Notes: generated by a model not told the origin, from the letters alone. A stretch of 6,086 nucleotides of DNA from an uncultured Rickettsiales bacterium (GCA_937982385.1 CALJMC010000075.1:1-6086); one strand, 5' to 3'. Positions 1 through 6,086 are shown, counted from the stretch's first letter. Numbers and translations are program-made.

Positions 1-448
1 CTTGCAAATTGACAACGCCCACCGTGTGTTCGTTTTCCTCACAGGCGACAATCACTTGCGCGGCATTTTCAAAAATAGCAGACGGTATGATAGAACCAAA
101 ATATTCACGCGACATAAAATAAGGTACGAGCGAACGATCAGGACAATGCACAGCGGTGTTAATCGGTGATTCCATCGAGAGCGATGCACCAATAATCAAA
201 CGCCACATATGGGCTGCCGTCTCGGCAGGAAATGGTGAGTCAGCGAAGCGGCTGGTGACCATCTTCATCATGTCAGATTCACGCTTAGGGCGAATAAAAC
301 TGCCTGTTACGCCTGACGATGTTTTCAGTTCCCCCACTTGCTCCACGTAAGCACAGCGCGCCTGCAGCAATGCGATGAGCTGGTTATCAATTGTATCAAT
401 CTCATCACGTATATGCGAGAGCGCACTATTCAGCTTGTCATTTTCCAT
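1..448 (-). CDS. Chorismate mutase, AroQ type, with C-terminal extension (partial)
   Basis: Converts chorismate to prephenate, the entry step to phenylalanine and tyrosine, in the cytoplasm. I translated the minus strand from the ATG at 448; the frame stays open for 149 codons to the window edge, so the C-terminus is missing. Residues about 6-95 are an all-helical AroQ domain. Aligning by eye with the mutase part of E. coli PheA, Arg14 (IRDEID), Arg31 (LLQARC) and Lys42 (VGELK) match catalytic Arg11, Arg28 and Lys39, and the RPKRE segment at 53-57 carries the later conserved Arg-Glu. From about residue 97 the protein continues past a stand-alone mutase (PDRSLVPYFMSREYFGS and onward). This tail lacks the GPxGSYS motif of prephenate dehydratase, so I do not call it a full PheA. 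An AGGAG at 465-461 lies 12 nt before the ATG, a slightly long but usable spacing. The gene is divergent from metX, a neighbourhood I recall from alphaproteobacteria. The mutase call is firm; the tail's role is unknown. Confidence 0.88.
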   Translation of the reverse strand, partial: MENDKLNSALSHIRDEIDTIDNQLIALLQARCAYVEQVGELKTSSGVTGSFIRPKRESDMMKMVTSRFADSPFPAETAAHMWRLIIGASLSMESPINTAVHCPDRSLVPYFMSREYFGSIIPSAIFENAAQVIVACEENEHTVGVVNLQ

Positions 449-462
449 CTGTTGGCTATTCT
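435..462 (+). promoter_or_regulatory. Candidate sigma70-like promoter for metX
   Basis: TTGTCA at 435-440 matches the -35 consensus at 5 of 6 positions. TATTCT at 457-462 matches the -10 at 4 of 6, with a 16-nt spacer. Transcription would start near 469 and give a leader of about 33 nt. The -35 lies inside the first codons of the divergent chorismate mutase gene, and the -10 overlaps that gene's Shine-Dalgarno, so expression of the two genes could interfere. This is a consensus match by eye only, without experimental support. Confidence 0.4.
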
Positions 463-464
463 CC

Positions 465-485
465 TAGGTTCAACTCCCTAACCTA
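465..485. promoter_or_regulatory. Inverted repeat in the chorismate mutase/metX intergenic region (possible operator)
   Basis: TAGGTT at 465-470 is the exact reverse complement of AACCTA at 480-485, with 9 nt between. It lies just downstream of the proposed metX -10, at the expected transcription start, where a repressor could act; as RNA it could fold into a weak 6-bp hairpin. Arms this short can occur by chance in AT-rich spacer, and I cannot name a regulator. Confidence 0.3.
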
Positions 486-488
486 TTA

Positions 489-500
489 GTGAAAATTCAC
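489..500. promoter_or_regulatory. Short palindrome GTGAA-AA-TTCAC directly upstream of the metX start
   Basis: The 5-bp arms GTGAA (489-493) and TTCAC (496-500) are perfect reverse complements around an AA centre. The palindrome ends one base before the metX ATG and occupies the place where a Shine-Dalgarno would be expected; no GGAG-like motif is visible there. It could be an operator or an element affecting translation initiation, or it could be chance. Confidence 0.3.
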
Positions 501-501
501 C

Positions 502-1665
502 ATGACTGCAAGCACTACACATCACTTTGGCTCCGAATATCGGGAAGTCACCATCGAGAACGTCGCCGTCATTGCCGATGATGCGCCATTGCGCCTCGAT
601 TGTGGCTTAGAAGTGCGCGACATCCCCATCGCCTATGAGGCCTATGGCACGCTCAATGATGATGCCTCTAACGCTATTTTGCTCTGCCACGCCTTAACGG
701 GTGACCAATTCGTAGCGTCCGAGCACCCTGTCACCGGCAAAGTCGGGTGGTGGGAGAATATGGTCGGACCTGATAAGCCGATTGATACGGATAAATATTT
801 CGTGATTTGCTCCAATGTAATTGGTAGCTGCGTAGGCTCATGGGGGCCTAAATCCATCAACCCAGACACTGGCAAAGCCTACGGACTCGATTTCCCTGTT
901 ATTACCCTGTTTGACATGGTGCGCGCGCAGGAGCGGCTCATTAGTAAATTAGGCATCTCAAAATTATTCGCTGTGATTGGAGGCTCGATGGGCGGTATGC
1001 AAGTGCTGGGATGGACGGCGCTGTTTGCCGAGAAAGTCCACGCCGCTATGCCTATTGCCACCGCACCCAAACATTCCGCGCAAAATATCGCCTTCCACGA
1101 AATCGGACGCCAAGCGATTATGGCAGACCCCCAGTGGTGTGGCGGGCGCTATATGGACGAGAAACGCTACCCCGCCAAAGGGCTATCGGTGGCGCGAATG
1201 ACCGCACATGTGACCTATCTCTCAGAGTCTGCTTTGCACCAAAAATTTGGACGTGAATTGCAGAATAAAGAACGCGTGTCCTATGGATTTGAGGCGGATT
1301 TCCAAATTGAGAGCTATCTGCGCTATCAAGGCGCGAACTTCGTAGAACGCTTCGATGCCAATGCTTATCTCTATATCACCCGCGCAATGGACTATTACGA
1401 CCTCGCCAGTTTAAGTAGTGGTTCACTCGCCGATGTATTCCGTGACATTGAAACACGCTTCTGTGTGGTGTCATTCTCAAGCGATTGGCTCTATCCCACG
1501 GTAGAAAGCCGCGCCATCGTCCGCGCCCTCAATGGCGTAGCGGCAGATGTTAGGTTCGCCGAAATCACCACCGATAAAGGACATGACGCATTCCTCCTCG
1601 ACATCCCAGAATTTGCGGCGATGATTGAAGGGTTTTTGAAGGATGTGAGTATTTCTGATGAATAA
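502..1665 (+). CDS. metX: Homoserine O-acyltransferase MetX
   Basis: A cytoplasmic alpha/beta-hydrolase-fold enzyme that acylates the hydroxyl of L-homoserine, the first committed step of methionine synthesis. At 387 residues it has the normal MetX length. The nucleophile elbow GGSMGGM at 160-166 gives Ser162; Asp328 in SSDWL and His361 in GHDAF complete the catalytic triad. Other family blocks are CHALTGDQ (62-69), HSAQNIAFHEIGRQAIMADP (191-210) and ESYLRYQG (270-277). Most MetX proteins use acetyl-CoA, but some proteobacterial members use succinyl-CoA, and I cannot settle the donor by reading. Residues 109-115 read SCVGSWG; as I recall the family, Thr is usual where Trp114 stands. The ATG at 502 is the only plausible start: an in-frame TGA lies at 490-492 and the next Met is residue 88. 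There is no clear Shine-Dalgarno. The 3' end overlaps recQ by 8 bp. The frequent partner metW does not follow. Confidence 0.96.
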   Translation: MTASTTHHFGSEYREVTIENVAVIADDAPLRLDCGLEVRDIPIAYEAYGTLNDDASNAILLCHALTGDQFVASEHPVTGKVGWWENMVGPDKPIDTDKYFVICSNVIGSCVGSWGPKSINPDTGKAYGLDFPVITLFDMVRAQERLISKLGISKLFAVIGGSMGGMQVLGWTALFAEKVHAAMPIATAPKHSAQNIAFHEIGRQAIMADPQWCGGRYMDEKRYPAKGLSVARMTAHVTYLSESALHQKFGRELQNKERVSYGFEADFQIESYLRYQGANFVERFDANAYLYITRAMDYYDLASLSSGSLADVFRDIETRFCVVSFSSDWLYPTVESRAIVRALNGVAADVRFAEITTDKGHDAFLLDIPEFAAMIEGFLKDVSISDE

Positions 1666-3478
1666 AGCATCATCACCCCTCCAGATTCTTCAGCAGACTT
1701 ATGGTTATGACCAGTTTCGTGGTCGCCAAGCGGATGTTATTGACCATGTTAATGACGGCAATAATGCATTTGTGTTGATGCCCACAGGGAGTGGGAAATC
1801 GCTTTGTTACCAGATTCCTGCGCTTTGTCGCGATGGTATTGGCATTATCATTTCTCCGCTTATTGCGCTGATGCATGACCAGGTGAGTGCGCTGCAACAG
1901 CTCGGCATTGCTGCGGTTGCCATTCATTCAGGCATGTCAGCCGCCGAGATTAGCCATGCCAAACAGCAGATGCGTGACGGTGAGATAAAGTTGATTTATG
2001 TCGCGCCTGAGCGGCTATTGATGGATGATTTTTTAGAGATGTGCGATGACCTCCCCCTCGCCCTCTTTGCCATTGATGAGGCGCATTGTGTGTCGCAATG
2101 GGGGCATGATTTCAGACCGCATTATACGGAATTATCACTGCTCGCAGAGCGCTACCCTCATATTCCGCGCATTGCGCTGACTGCCACCGCCGATGCGGCA
2201 ACGCGCAAGGATATTGTCGAACGCCTCAAGCTCGACCCCGATAATTGCTTCATCACAGGGTTTGACCGCCCGAACATTCATTATAGCATTATCGAGAAAA
2301 ACAACGCCAAGCAGCAGTTTTTGAGCTTCATTAATGAGCATCACAAGGGTGATAGCGGGATTATTTATTGTCTGTCGCGCAAGGCTACCGAGGACACTGC
2401 CGCATGGCTACGCGAGCAAGGCTTTGATGCACTACATTATCATGCAGGAATGAGTGCTGATGCCCGTGCCGAGAATCAAAATAGGTTTCTGCGCGAGGAT
2501 AATATCATCATGGTGGCGACGATTGCCTTTGGCATGGGTATCGACAAACCAGATGTGCGTTTTGTGGTGCATATGACCATCCCCAAAAATATTGAAGCCT
2601 ATTATCAAGAAACAGGACGTGCGGGACGTGATGGGTTACCTGCCAACGCATTGATGATTTATGGTATGGGGGATGCCGCCCAGCTTCGCAGCTTTATCGA
2701 AAACTCCACTGCACCAGACCTCCAAAAGCGCATTGAACATCACAAACTCAATGCATTGCTTGGCTTGTGCGAGGCGGCATGCTGCCGTCGACAAGTCATC
2801 CTTGATTATTTCAACGATAATTGCGAACCATGCAATAATTGCGACACATGCTTGAACCCACCCATCACCATTGATGGTACGGTTGCTACACAAAAAGCCA
2901 TCTCATGCGTCTATCGTACAGAACAACGCTTTGGGGTGGCCTATCTGATTGATGTATTGCTTGGCAAAGCAAGTGACCGCATGGTGAATTTTGGGCATGA
3001 TAAGCTCAGCACATTCGGCATCGGGGAGGAACATAGCAAAGCGGAATGGCAGAGCGTGTTCAGGCAGCTCATCGCACAGAATTTATTGATAGTGGACGTG
3101 ACAGGGCATGGCGGGCTGCATATCACCGCCGATGGCATGGCATTCCTGAAAGAAAAGCAGAGCATTCAACTACGGAAATATGTCGCAAAAGCCTCCACGA
3201 GCACACGCAGCGCAGCGAAAAAGAAAATTGCAGCATCACTCAGCCCCGAGAATCAATCGCTGTTCGATGCGCTTAAAGATAAACGTATGGCACTCGCCAA
3301 GGCGCAGAATGTGCCGCCTTACGTGATTTTTCACGATAAAACCCTCATCGAACTCGCCACCAGCAAACCGCAAGACAATAATGCACTGGCAGAGATTAGC
3401 GGTGTTGGGGAAAAGAAAATCGAACGCTATGGCGCCGATTTCCTCGATGTTATTGCTGATTATGTGGCAGCGGCGTAG
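1658..3478 (+). CDS. recQ: ATP-dependent DNA helicase RecQ
   Basis: A superfamily 2, 3'-to-5' DNA helicase that unwinds forks, duplexes and recombination intermediates; in E. coli it works in the RecF pathway. All domains of a 606-residue RecQ are present. The helicase core has motif 0 (YGYDQFRGRQ, 15-24), Walker A PTGSGKS (42-48), the DEAH box (140-143) followed by CVSQWGHDFRPHY, the TAT motif (175-177), motif V around FGMGIDKPDVR (291-301), and motif VI QETGRAGRD (317-325). Zinc ligands are Cys376, Cys392, Cys395 and Cys398. A winged-helix RQC domain covers about 405-500, a basic linker about 505-530, and one HRDC domain about 532-604. No key residue is missing. An in-frame TGA at 1646-1648 makes the ATG at 1658 the first usable start; GAAGGA at 1638-1643 is a possible but distant ribosome binding site. 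The overlap with metX suggests translational coupling and shared transcription; I infer no direct functional link. Confidence 0.97.
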   Translation: MNKASSPLQILQQTYGYDQFRGRQADVIDHVNDGNNAFVLMPTGSGKSLCYQIPALCRDGIGIIISPLIALMHDQVSALQQLGIAAVAIHSGMSAAEISHAKQQMRDGEIKLIYVAPERLLMDDFLEMCDDLPLALFAIDEAHCVSQWGHDFRPHYTELSLLAERYPHIPRIALTATADAATRKDIVERLKLDPDNCFITGFDRPNIHYSIIEKNNAKQQFLSFINEHHKGDSGIIYCLSRKATEDTAAWLREQGFDALHYHAGMSADARAENQNRFLREDNIIMVATIAFGMGIDKPDVRFVVHMTIPKNIEAYYQETGRAGRDGLPANALMIYGMGDAAQLRSFIENSTAPDLQKRIEHHKLNALLGLCEAACCRRQVILDYFNDNCEPCNNCDTCLNPPITIDGTVATQKAISCVYRTEQRFGVAYLIDVLLGKASDRMVNFGHDKLSTFGIGEEHSKAEWQSVFRQLIAQNLLIVDVTGHGGLHITADGMAFLKEKQSIQLRKYVAKASTSTRSAAKKKIAASLSPENQSLFDALKDKRMALAKAQNVPPYVIFHDKTLIELATSKPQDNNALAEISGVGEKKIERYGADFLDVIADYVAAA

Positions 3479-3480
3479 AA

Positions 3481-3501
3481 ATGCGAACAGAAAGTTCGCA
3501 T
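3481..3501. terminator. Perfect 8-bp hairpin just after recQ, possible transcription end
   Basis: ATGCGAAC (3481-3488) and GTTCGCAT (3494-3501) are exact reverse complements around the loop AGAAA. The stem starts 2 nt after the recQ stop codon and lies between convergent genes, a typical terminator place. However, no T-tract follows it in either direction, so it is not a standard intrinsic terminator; it may instead protect the 3' end or work with Rho. The structure is certain, the role is not. Confidence 0.4.
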
Positions 3502-3512
3502 CTGCCGAGAGC

Positions 3513-3550
3513 GTCGCGCCAGCGACAGCGGAGCAACGCACAGCATGTGC
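3513..3550. repeat. Two further small inverted repeats in the recQ/fbpB convergent gap
   Basis: GTCGC (3513-3517) pairs with GCGAC (3522-3526) around GCCA, and GCACA (3538-3542) pairs with TGTGC (3546-3550) around GCA. Together with the stem at 3481-3501, three hairpins follow one another in about 70 bp between the recQ and fbpB stop codons. This is consistent with a convergent 3'-end region or a copy of a dispersed palindromic repeat; one window cannot tell these apart. The rest of the gap to 3572 is A-rich and shows nothing else. Confidence 0.35.
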
Positions 3551-3572
3551 GGCTGCAAAGCAAACAAATAAA

Positions 3573-5231
3573 CTAACCTTCGCGTAAATCATCGCCGTAA
3601 CGGGCGAGCAGAAGCACGGGGATGAGCGCCATAATCACCATCATCAAAGCGGGCGTGGCGGCGGCGATTAACTGCTCATCCATGGCTAACTCATAGGTGC
3701 GAATAGAGAGTGTATCAAAGTTGAATGGGCGGAGCATCAGGGTTGCGGGGAGTTCTTTGACGGTATCAACAAACAACACGATAGCCGCCAACCCCACCCC
3801 TTTTTTGATGATAGGGAAATGCACCAAGAACGTACGTTTGAAAGTGCTTAAACCCAACATCTGAGCGGCATCATCGACTGTGGGTGATACTGCTTCTAGT
3901 GCGGATTCTACGCTGCCCAAAGCAATCGCCATGAAGCGCACTACGCAGGCAAACACAATGCCCGCCATGCTGCCCGTAATCAGCAACCCTATATCCATAT
4001 CGAACCATGATTGCATGCTATCAGCCAACCATTTGTCGAAGGCTAACATAGGAATAAGGATACCCACAGCAATGACAGAGCCGGGAATTGCATAGCCCAT
4101 GGCAGACGAACGATAGAGAGTTTTTGTGAAGTGCGAAAGATTTCCTTCTCGTATTTTTATAGAGAAATAAAGTGCAATCACAATTGCTAAAATCGACACA
4201 CTTACGCCTAATATGAATGAGTTGACGAACGCATTCCATGTGAGGCTATCTCCCCATGTATTGTATGTGCTGAACAATGACCAATCGATAAGTGCCGCGA
4301 GAGGGATGAACGCACCAATCATAGGCGGTATACAGCAAAGCACCATCGCGACGACGGCTTTGAAGCCTGTCAACTTGGTCTCTGGCAATGGGTGATAGAG
4401 AGCCGTACGGTTGTCATAGCGAGCTTGTTTGCGGCTTTTTCGTTCAATCCACAGCACCCCACCCGCCAGCAACAACAACATAGCCGAGAGCTTGGCGGCG
4501 GCTATTTGGTCACCCATGCCATACCATGCGCGATAGATGGCGGTGGTGAAGCTATCGACCCCAAAGAGTGACACGACACCAAAATCTGCGAGGGTTTCCA
4601 TCCCCACCAACGCGACACCCACCACAATGGCAGGACGTGCAATGGGCAGTGCCACGGCAAAGAACAAGCGCCATCCGCCGACCCCGAGCAGCCGAGCAGA
4701 GTCCAACACCTGACGCGAATGACGCGCAAATGATGCCCGAGCCAGCATATAAACATAAGGATAGAGCGCAAAAGACAGCACCAATATCGCCCCCACCATC
4801 GAGCGAATATCAGGCGCGACATACTCGCCATAGACCACGCCTGCAAAGGCGCGATACCATGTTTGAAGCGGTCCTGCAGGCTCCAATAAATGCGCATAGA
4901 CCATCGCCAGCACATAGGCAGGCATCGCAAGTGGCAGCAACAACATGAGCTGAAAGAACCGACGCAACGGGAATTGATACATCGTCACCAACCATGCTGC
5001 CGTTGTACCAAGGATAAAGGTGCAAATCGACACCCCAAACAGCAACACCACACTATTGCCCAAATAGCGCCCCATCACATGCGTAAAAAGATGCTCCAAC
5101 ACCCCCGAATCTGCCGTGAAGAGTGACGCAAAAATTGCCACCATCGGCAAGAGCAACACACATGCAATCACCACAGCAAGCATCTGCCATGGTGAAGTCA
5201 GGGGAAAAACTGTTTTGCGCGTCGCATGCAT
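3573..5231 (-). CDS. fbpB: Ferric iron ABC transporter permease, fused two-domain (FbpB/AfuB/SfuB family)
   Basis: An inner-membrane permease that passes ferric iron, delivered by a periplasmic binding protein, into the cytoplasm, driven by a separate ATPase. At 552 residues it is a full tandem fusion of two transmembrane domains, as usual in this family. About twelve hydrophobic segments are seen (roughly 17-37, 58-84, 92-116, 143-167, 190-215, 245-262, 290-317, 335-357, 377-398, 412-440, 475-490, 522-544). Each half has a cytoplasmic EAA loop that contacts the ATPase: the first around 177-200 (Gly183, Leu195-Pro196), the second around 453-477 (Gly460, Phe472-Pro473). The ATG at 5231 is preceded in frame by a TGA at 5240-5238, so no earlier start is likely; Met17 is a less likely alternative. 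A strong Fur box touches the start. Neither fbpA nor fbpC is adjacent in the window. Substrate is inferred from family and Fur box; a related thiamine or anion permease is less likely. Confidence 0.9.
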   Translation of the reverse strand: MHATRKTVFPLTSPWQMLAVVIACVLLLPMVAIFASLFTADSGVLEHLFTHVMGRYLGNSVVLLFGVSICTFILGTTAAWLVTMYQFPLRRFFQLMLLLPLAMPAYVLAMVYAHLLEPAGPLQTWYRAFAGVVYGEYVAPDIRSMVGAILVLSFALYPYVYMLARASFARHSRQVLDSARLLGVGGWRLFFAVALPIARPAIVVGVALVGMETLADFGVVSLFGVDSFTTAIYRAWYGMGDQIAAAKLSAMLLLLAGGVLWIERKSRKQARYDNRTALYHPLPETKLTGFKAVVAMVLCCIPPMIGAFIPLAALIDWSLFSTYNTWGDSLTWNAFVNSFILGVSVSILAIVIALYFSIKIREGNLSHFTKTLYRSSAMGYAIPGSVIAVGILIPMLAFDKWLADSMQSWFDMDIGLLITGSMAGIVFACVVRFMAIALGSVESALEAVSPTVDDAAQMLGLSTFKRTFLVHFPIIKKGVGLAAIVLFVDTVKELPATLMLRPFNFDTLSIRTYELAMDEQLIAAATPALMMVIMALIPVLLLARYGDDLREG

Positions 5232-5232
5232 T

Positions 5233-5251
5233 GATAATCATTCTCATTTTC
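5233..5251 (-). promoter_or_regulatory. Fur box upstream of the ferric iron permease gene
   Basis: Read on the minus strand, the 19 bp GAAAATGAGAATGATTATC match the classical E. coli Fur box GATAATGATAATCATTATC at 16 of 19 positions. As the 7-1-7 form, TGATAAT-C-ATTCTCA (5232-5246) has a single mismatch. The site ends one base before the permease start codon, so iron-loaded Fur would cover the ribosome binding region and early leader and shut the gene off when iron is plentiful. This also supports the iron assignment of the permease. Confidence 0.85.
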
Positions 5252-5255
5252 AGTG

Positions 5256-5290
5256 AGGTGCAGGATTATCATAGCGGACGCAAAGGTGCA
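5256..5290. repeat. Pair of 7-bp direct repeats AGGTGCA flanking the permease -10 region
   Basis: AGGTGCA occurs at 5256-5262 and again at 5284-5290, a 28-bp period, with the proposed -10 between the copies. The spacing is near but not equal to three helical turns. It may be a second regulatory site in addition to Fur, or chance; nothing further supports it. Confidence 0.25.
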
Positions 5291-5291
5291 A
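5265..5291 (-). promoter_or_regulatory. Candidate promoter for the permease gene
   Basis: On the minus strand GATAAT (5270-5265) matches the -10 consensus at 5 of 6 positions, and TTGCAC (5291-5286) matches the -35 at 3 of 6 with a short 15-nt spacer. Transcription would begin near 5258, about 27 nt before the start codon, with the Fur box inside the early transcribed region. The -35 is weak, so position and strength are tentative. Confidence 0.35.
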
Positions 5292-5307
5292 GCAGCTCTT
5301 ATATCGC

Positions 5308-6086
5308 CTACTTCCCTGCTGTGCGAGAATCTTGTTCAAGCGTAGACGTTTGCGCCTCCACCTCTGCTTTATTAGGGTCAAGCTGCACATCAACAGGCTG
5401 TGTAAGTTCGGCAATCAACTTTGGGTCAGTGACGGTCAATTGCAATTGAGGTTTGCCGTCTTCGCCCGCACTATGCACCACCTCAACGCCCTCCACCCCA
5501 TGCGCAATCGTTTCCGCACGGAGATTGGCTAGAACTTTCTGCTCAGCAGACATGGCAGCCAAATTTATCACATAGCTTGCTCCATCTTCTAATGCACCAG
5601 TTGCGTTTTCAACCAACGGCAACATGCCAGCGCTTTGTTGCACAGCATCTACAAACCAACCCTTCGTATCCTCCAGAGGCACTTCTGTGCTCAAAAAAGA
5701 AGGTGATGCTTCATCCTTGTTGTGTTGCACCACTCGCATCTTAGGCATTCTAGTCTCTTCAATGATCTCACGCGCTTCAGCACCTAATTCTTTGTCATCA
5801 AGGGTGCCGATTGGATGCTTTGTTAACCAGTCTCTCTGTAACGTTTTTAACGCAGTTTTCTGATTTTCATATGATTGAGATTGATGTGCTGCACCCATTT
5901 CAGAATTATAAGGCACCAACTGCCCGTTAGCATTATATGACAAACCATTATAGTAGCGACAGCAGTGATCTACTAGATTTATATCTGCACGAAGCCTCAG
6001 AACATCCATTGTTGGGGCAGCTGGCTTATTCCCATCCAGCGGCATTTGAACAGAGGTTATATTGCGGCGTGCTTCACTATGTCCTT
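5308..6086 (-). CDS. Hypothetical protein, acidic and soluble (probably partial at its N-terminus)
   Basis: I do not recognise this protein. The frame ends at a TAG (5310-5308). The first visible ATG is at 6045 (245 codons), but the frame stays open 13 more codons to the window edge (GHSEARRNITSVQ before that Met) and no Shine-Dalgarno precedes the ATG, so the real start may lie outside. No signal peptide or membrane segment is visible. Counting from the ATG at 6045: a CCRYY pair of cysteines at 28-32, a charged, probably helical stretch at about 61-110, then a more ordered-looking part with GWFVDAVQQSAGMLP (129-143), YVINLAAMSAEQKVLANLRA (158-177) and VEGVEVVHSA (184-193), and a Gln/Thr/Glu-rich, probably flexible tail after about 222. 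The even reading frame and protein-like composition support a real gene. It lies 76 bp before the permease on the same strand, but the Fur box between them suggests separate control. No terminator is visible after its stop. Confidence 0.7.
   Translation of the reverse strand, partial: GHSEARRNITSVQMPLDGNKPAAPTMDVLRLRADINLVDHCCRYYNGLSYNANGQLVPYNSEMGAAHQSQSYENQKTALKTLQRDWLTKHPIGTLDDKELGAEAREIIEETRMPKMRVVQHNKDEASPSFLSTEVPLEDTKGWFVDAVQQSAGMLPLVENATGALEDGASYVINLAAMSAEQKVLANLRAETIAHGVEGVEVVHSAGEDGKPQLQLTVTDPKLIAELTQPVDVQLDPNKAEVEAQTSTLEQDSRTAGK

Noticed and set aside
156..350. Plus-strand 64-codon open frame at the left end
   Set aside because: It is antisense to the chorismate mutase frame, whose conserved residues are clear, and it resembles no protein.
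449..501. SAM-II riboswitch before metX
   Set aside because: Some alphaproteobacterial methionine genes carry one, but this short spacer has no CGCUGAUUUAA-like core or the expected pseudoknot pairing.
1643..1657. Earlier ATG at 1643 in the recQ frame
   Set aside because: It is followed immediately by an in-frame TGA at 1646-1648, so it cannot start recQ.
3484..3498. CGAAC-N5-GTTCG, resembling a LexA (SOS) box near recQ
   Set aside because: The Gram-positive-type box has a 4-bp spacer and the alphaproteobacterial one is a GTTC-N7-GTTC direct repeat; neither fits. It also lies after the stop codon between convergent gene ends, not at a promoter.
3236..3592. Minus-strand 118-codon frame antisense to the 3' end of recQ
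   Set aside because: It covers the complete HRDC domain on the opposite strand; its composition is Cys/Phe/Ile-rich without motifs, and there is no ribosome binding site or context.
4502..4948. Overlapping 126- and 142-codon frames within the permease gene
   Set aside because: Both lie inside the conserved permease sequence in other frames and have shadow-like composition (His/Pro/Gln/Arg-rich or Trp/Met/Cys-rich).

Overview
The window looks like ordinary chromosome of a Gram-negative bacterium, most likely an alphaproteobacterium. The evidence is the style of MetX, the chorismate mutase lying divergently beside metX, and a classical Fur-type operator in front of a ferric-iron permease. The lineage call is an inference from protein style only; no rRNA or marker gene is present. 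I see no tRNA, rRNA, CRISPR array, insertion sequence, integrase or phage gene.

Layout: (1) 1-448, minus strand: the N-terminal part of an AroQ-type chorismate mutase with extra sequence after the catalytic domain, running off the left edge. (2) 449-501: a 53-bp divergent intergenic region with a candidate sigma70-like promoter and two inverted repeats. (3) 502-1665, plus: complete metX, homoserine O-acyltransferase. (4) 1658-3478, plus: complete recQ, which overlaps the 3' end of metX by 8 bp, so the pair is probably cotranscribed. (5) 3479-3572: a convergent gap with three short hairpins. (6) 3573-5231, minus: a complete fused two-domain ferric-iron ABC permease (FbpB/AfuB/SfuB type). (7) 5232-5307: its control region, with a strong Fur box directly against the start codon. 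(8) 5308-6086, minus: an unrecognised soluble, acidic protein whose reading frame is still open at the right edge.

Functionally the genes are three unrelated housekeeping themes: aromatic amino acid synthesis and methionine synthesis back to back, DNA repair and recombination (RecQ) coupled to metX, and Fur-regulated iron uptake. The iron permease stands without its usual binding-protein and ATPase genes nearby, and metX stands without the metW that commonly follows it. I do not see a convincing new multi-gene system. The items most worth a second look are the unrecognised gene at the right end, the extension of the chorismate mutase, the operator-like sites before metX and the permease, and the hairpin cluster at 3481-3550.
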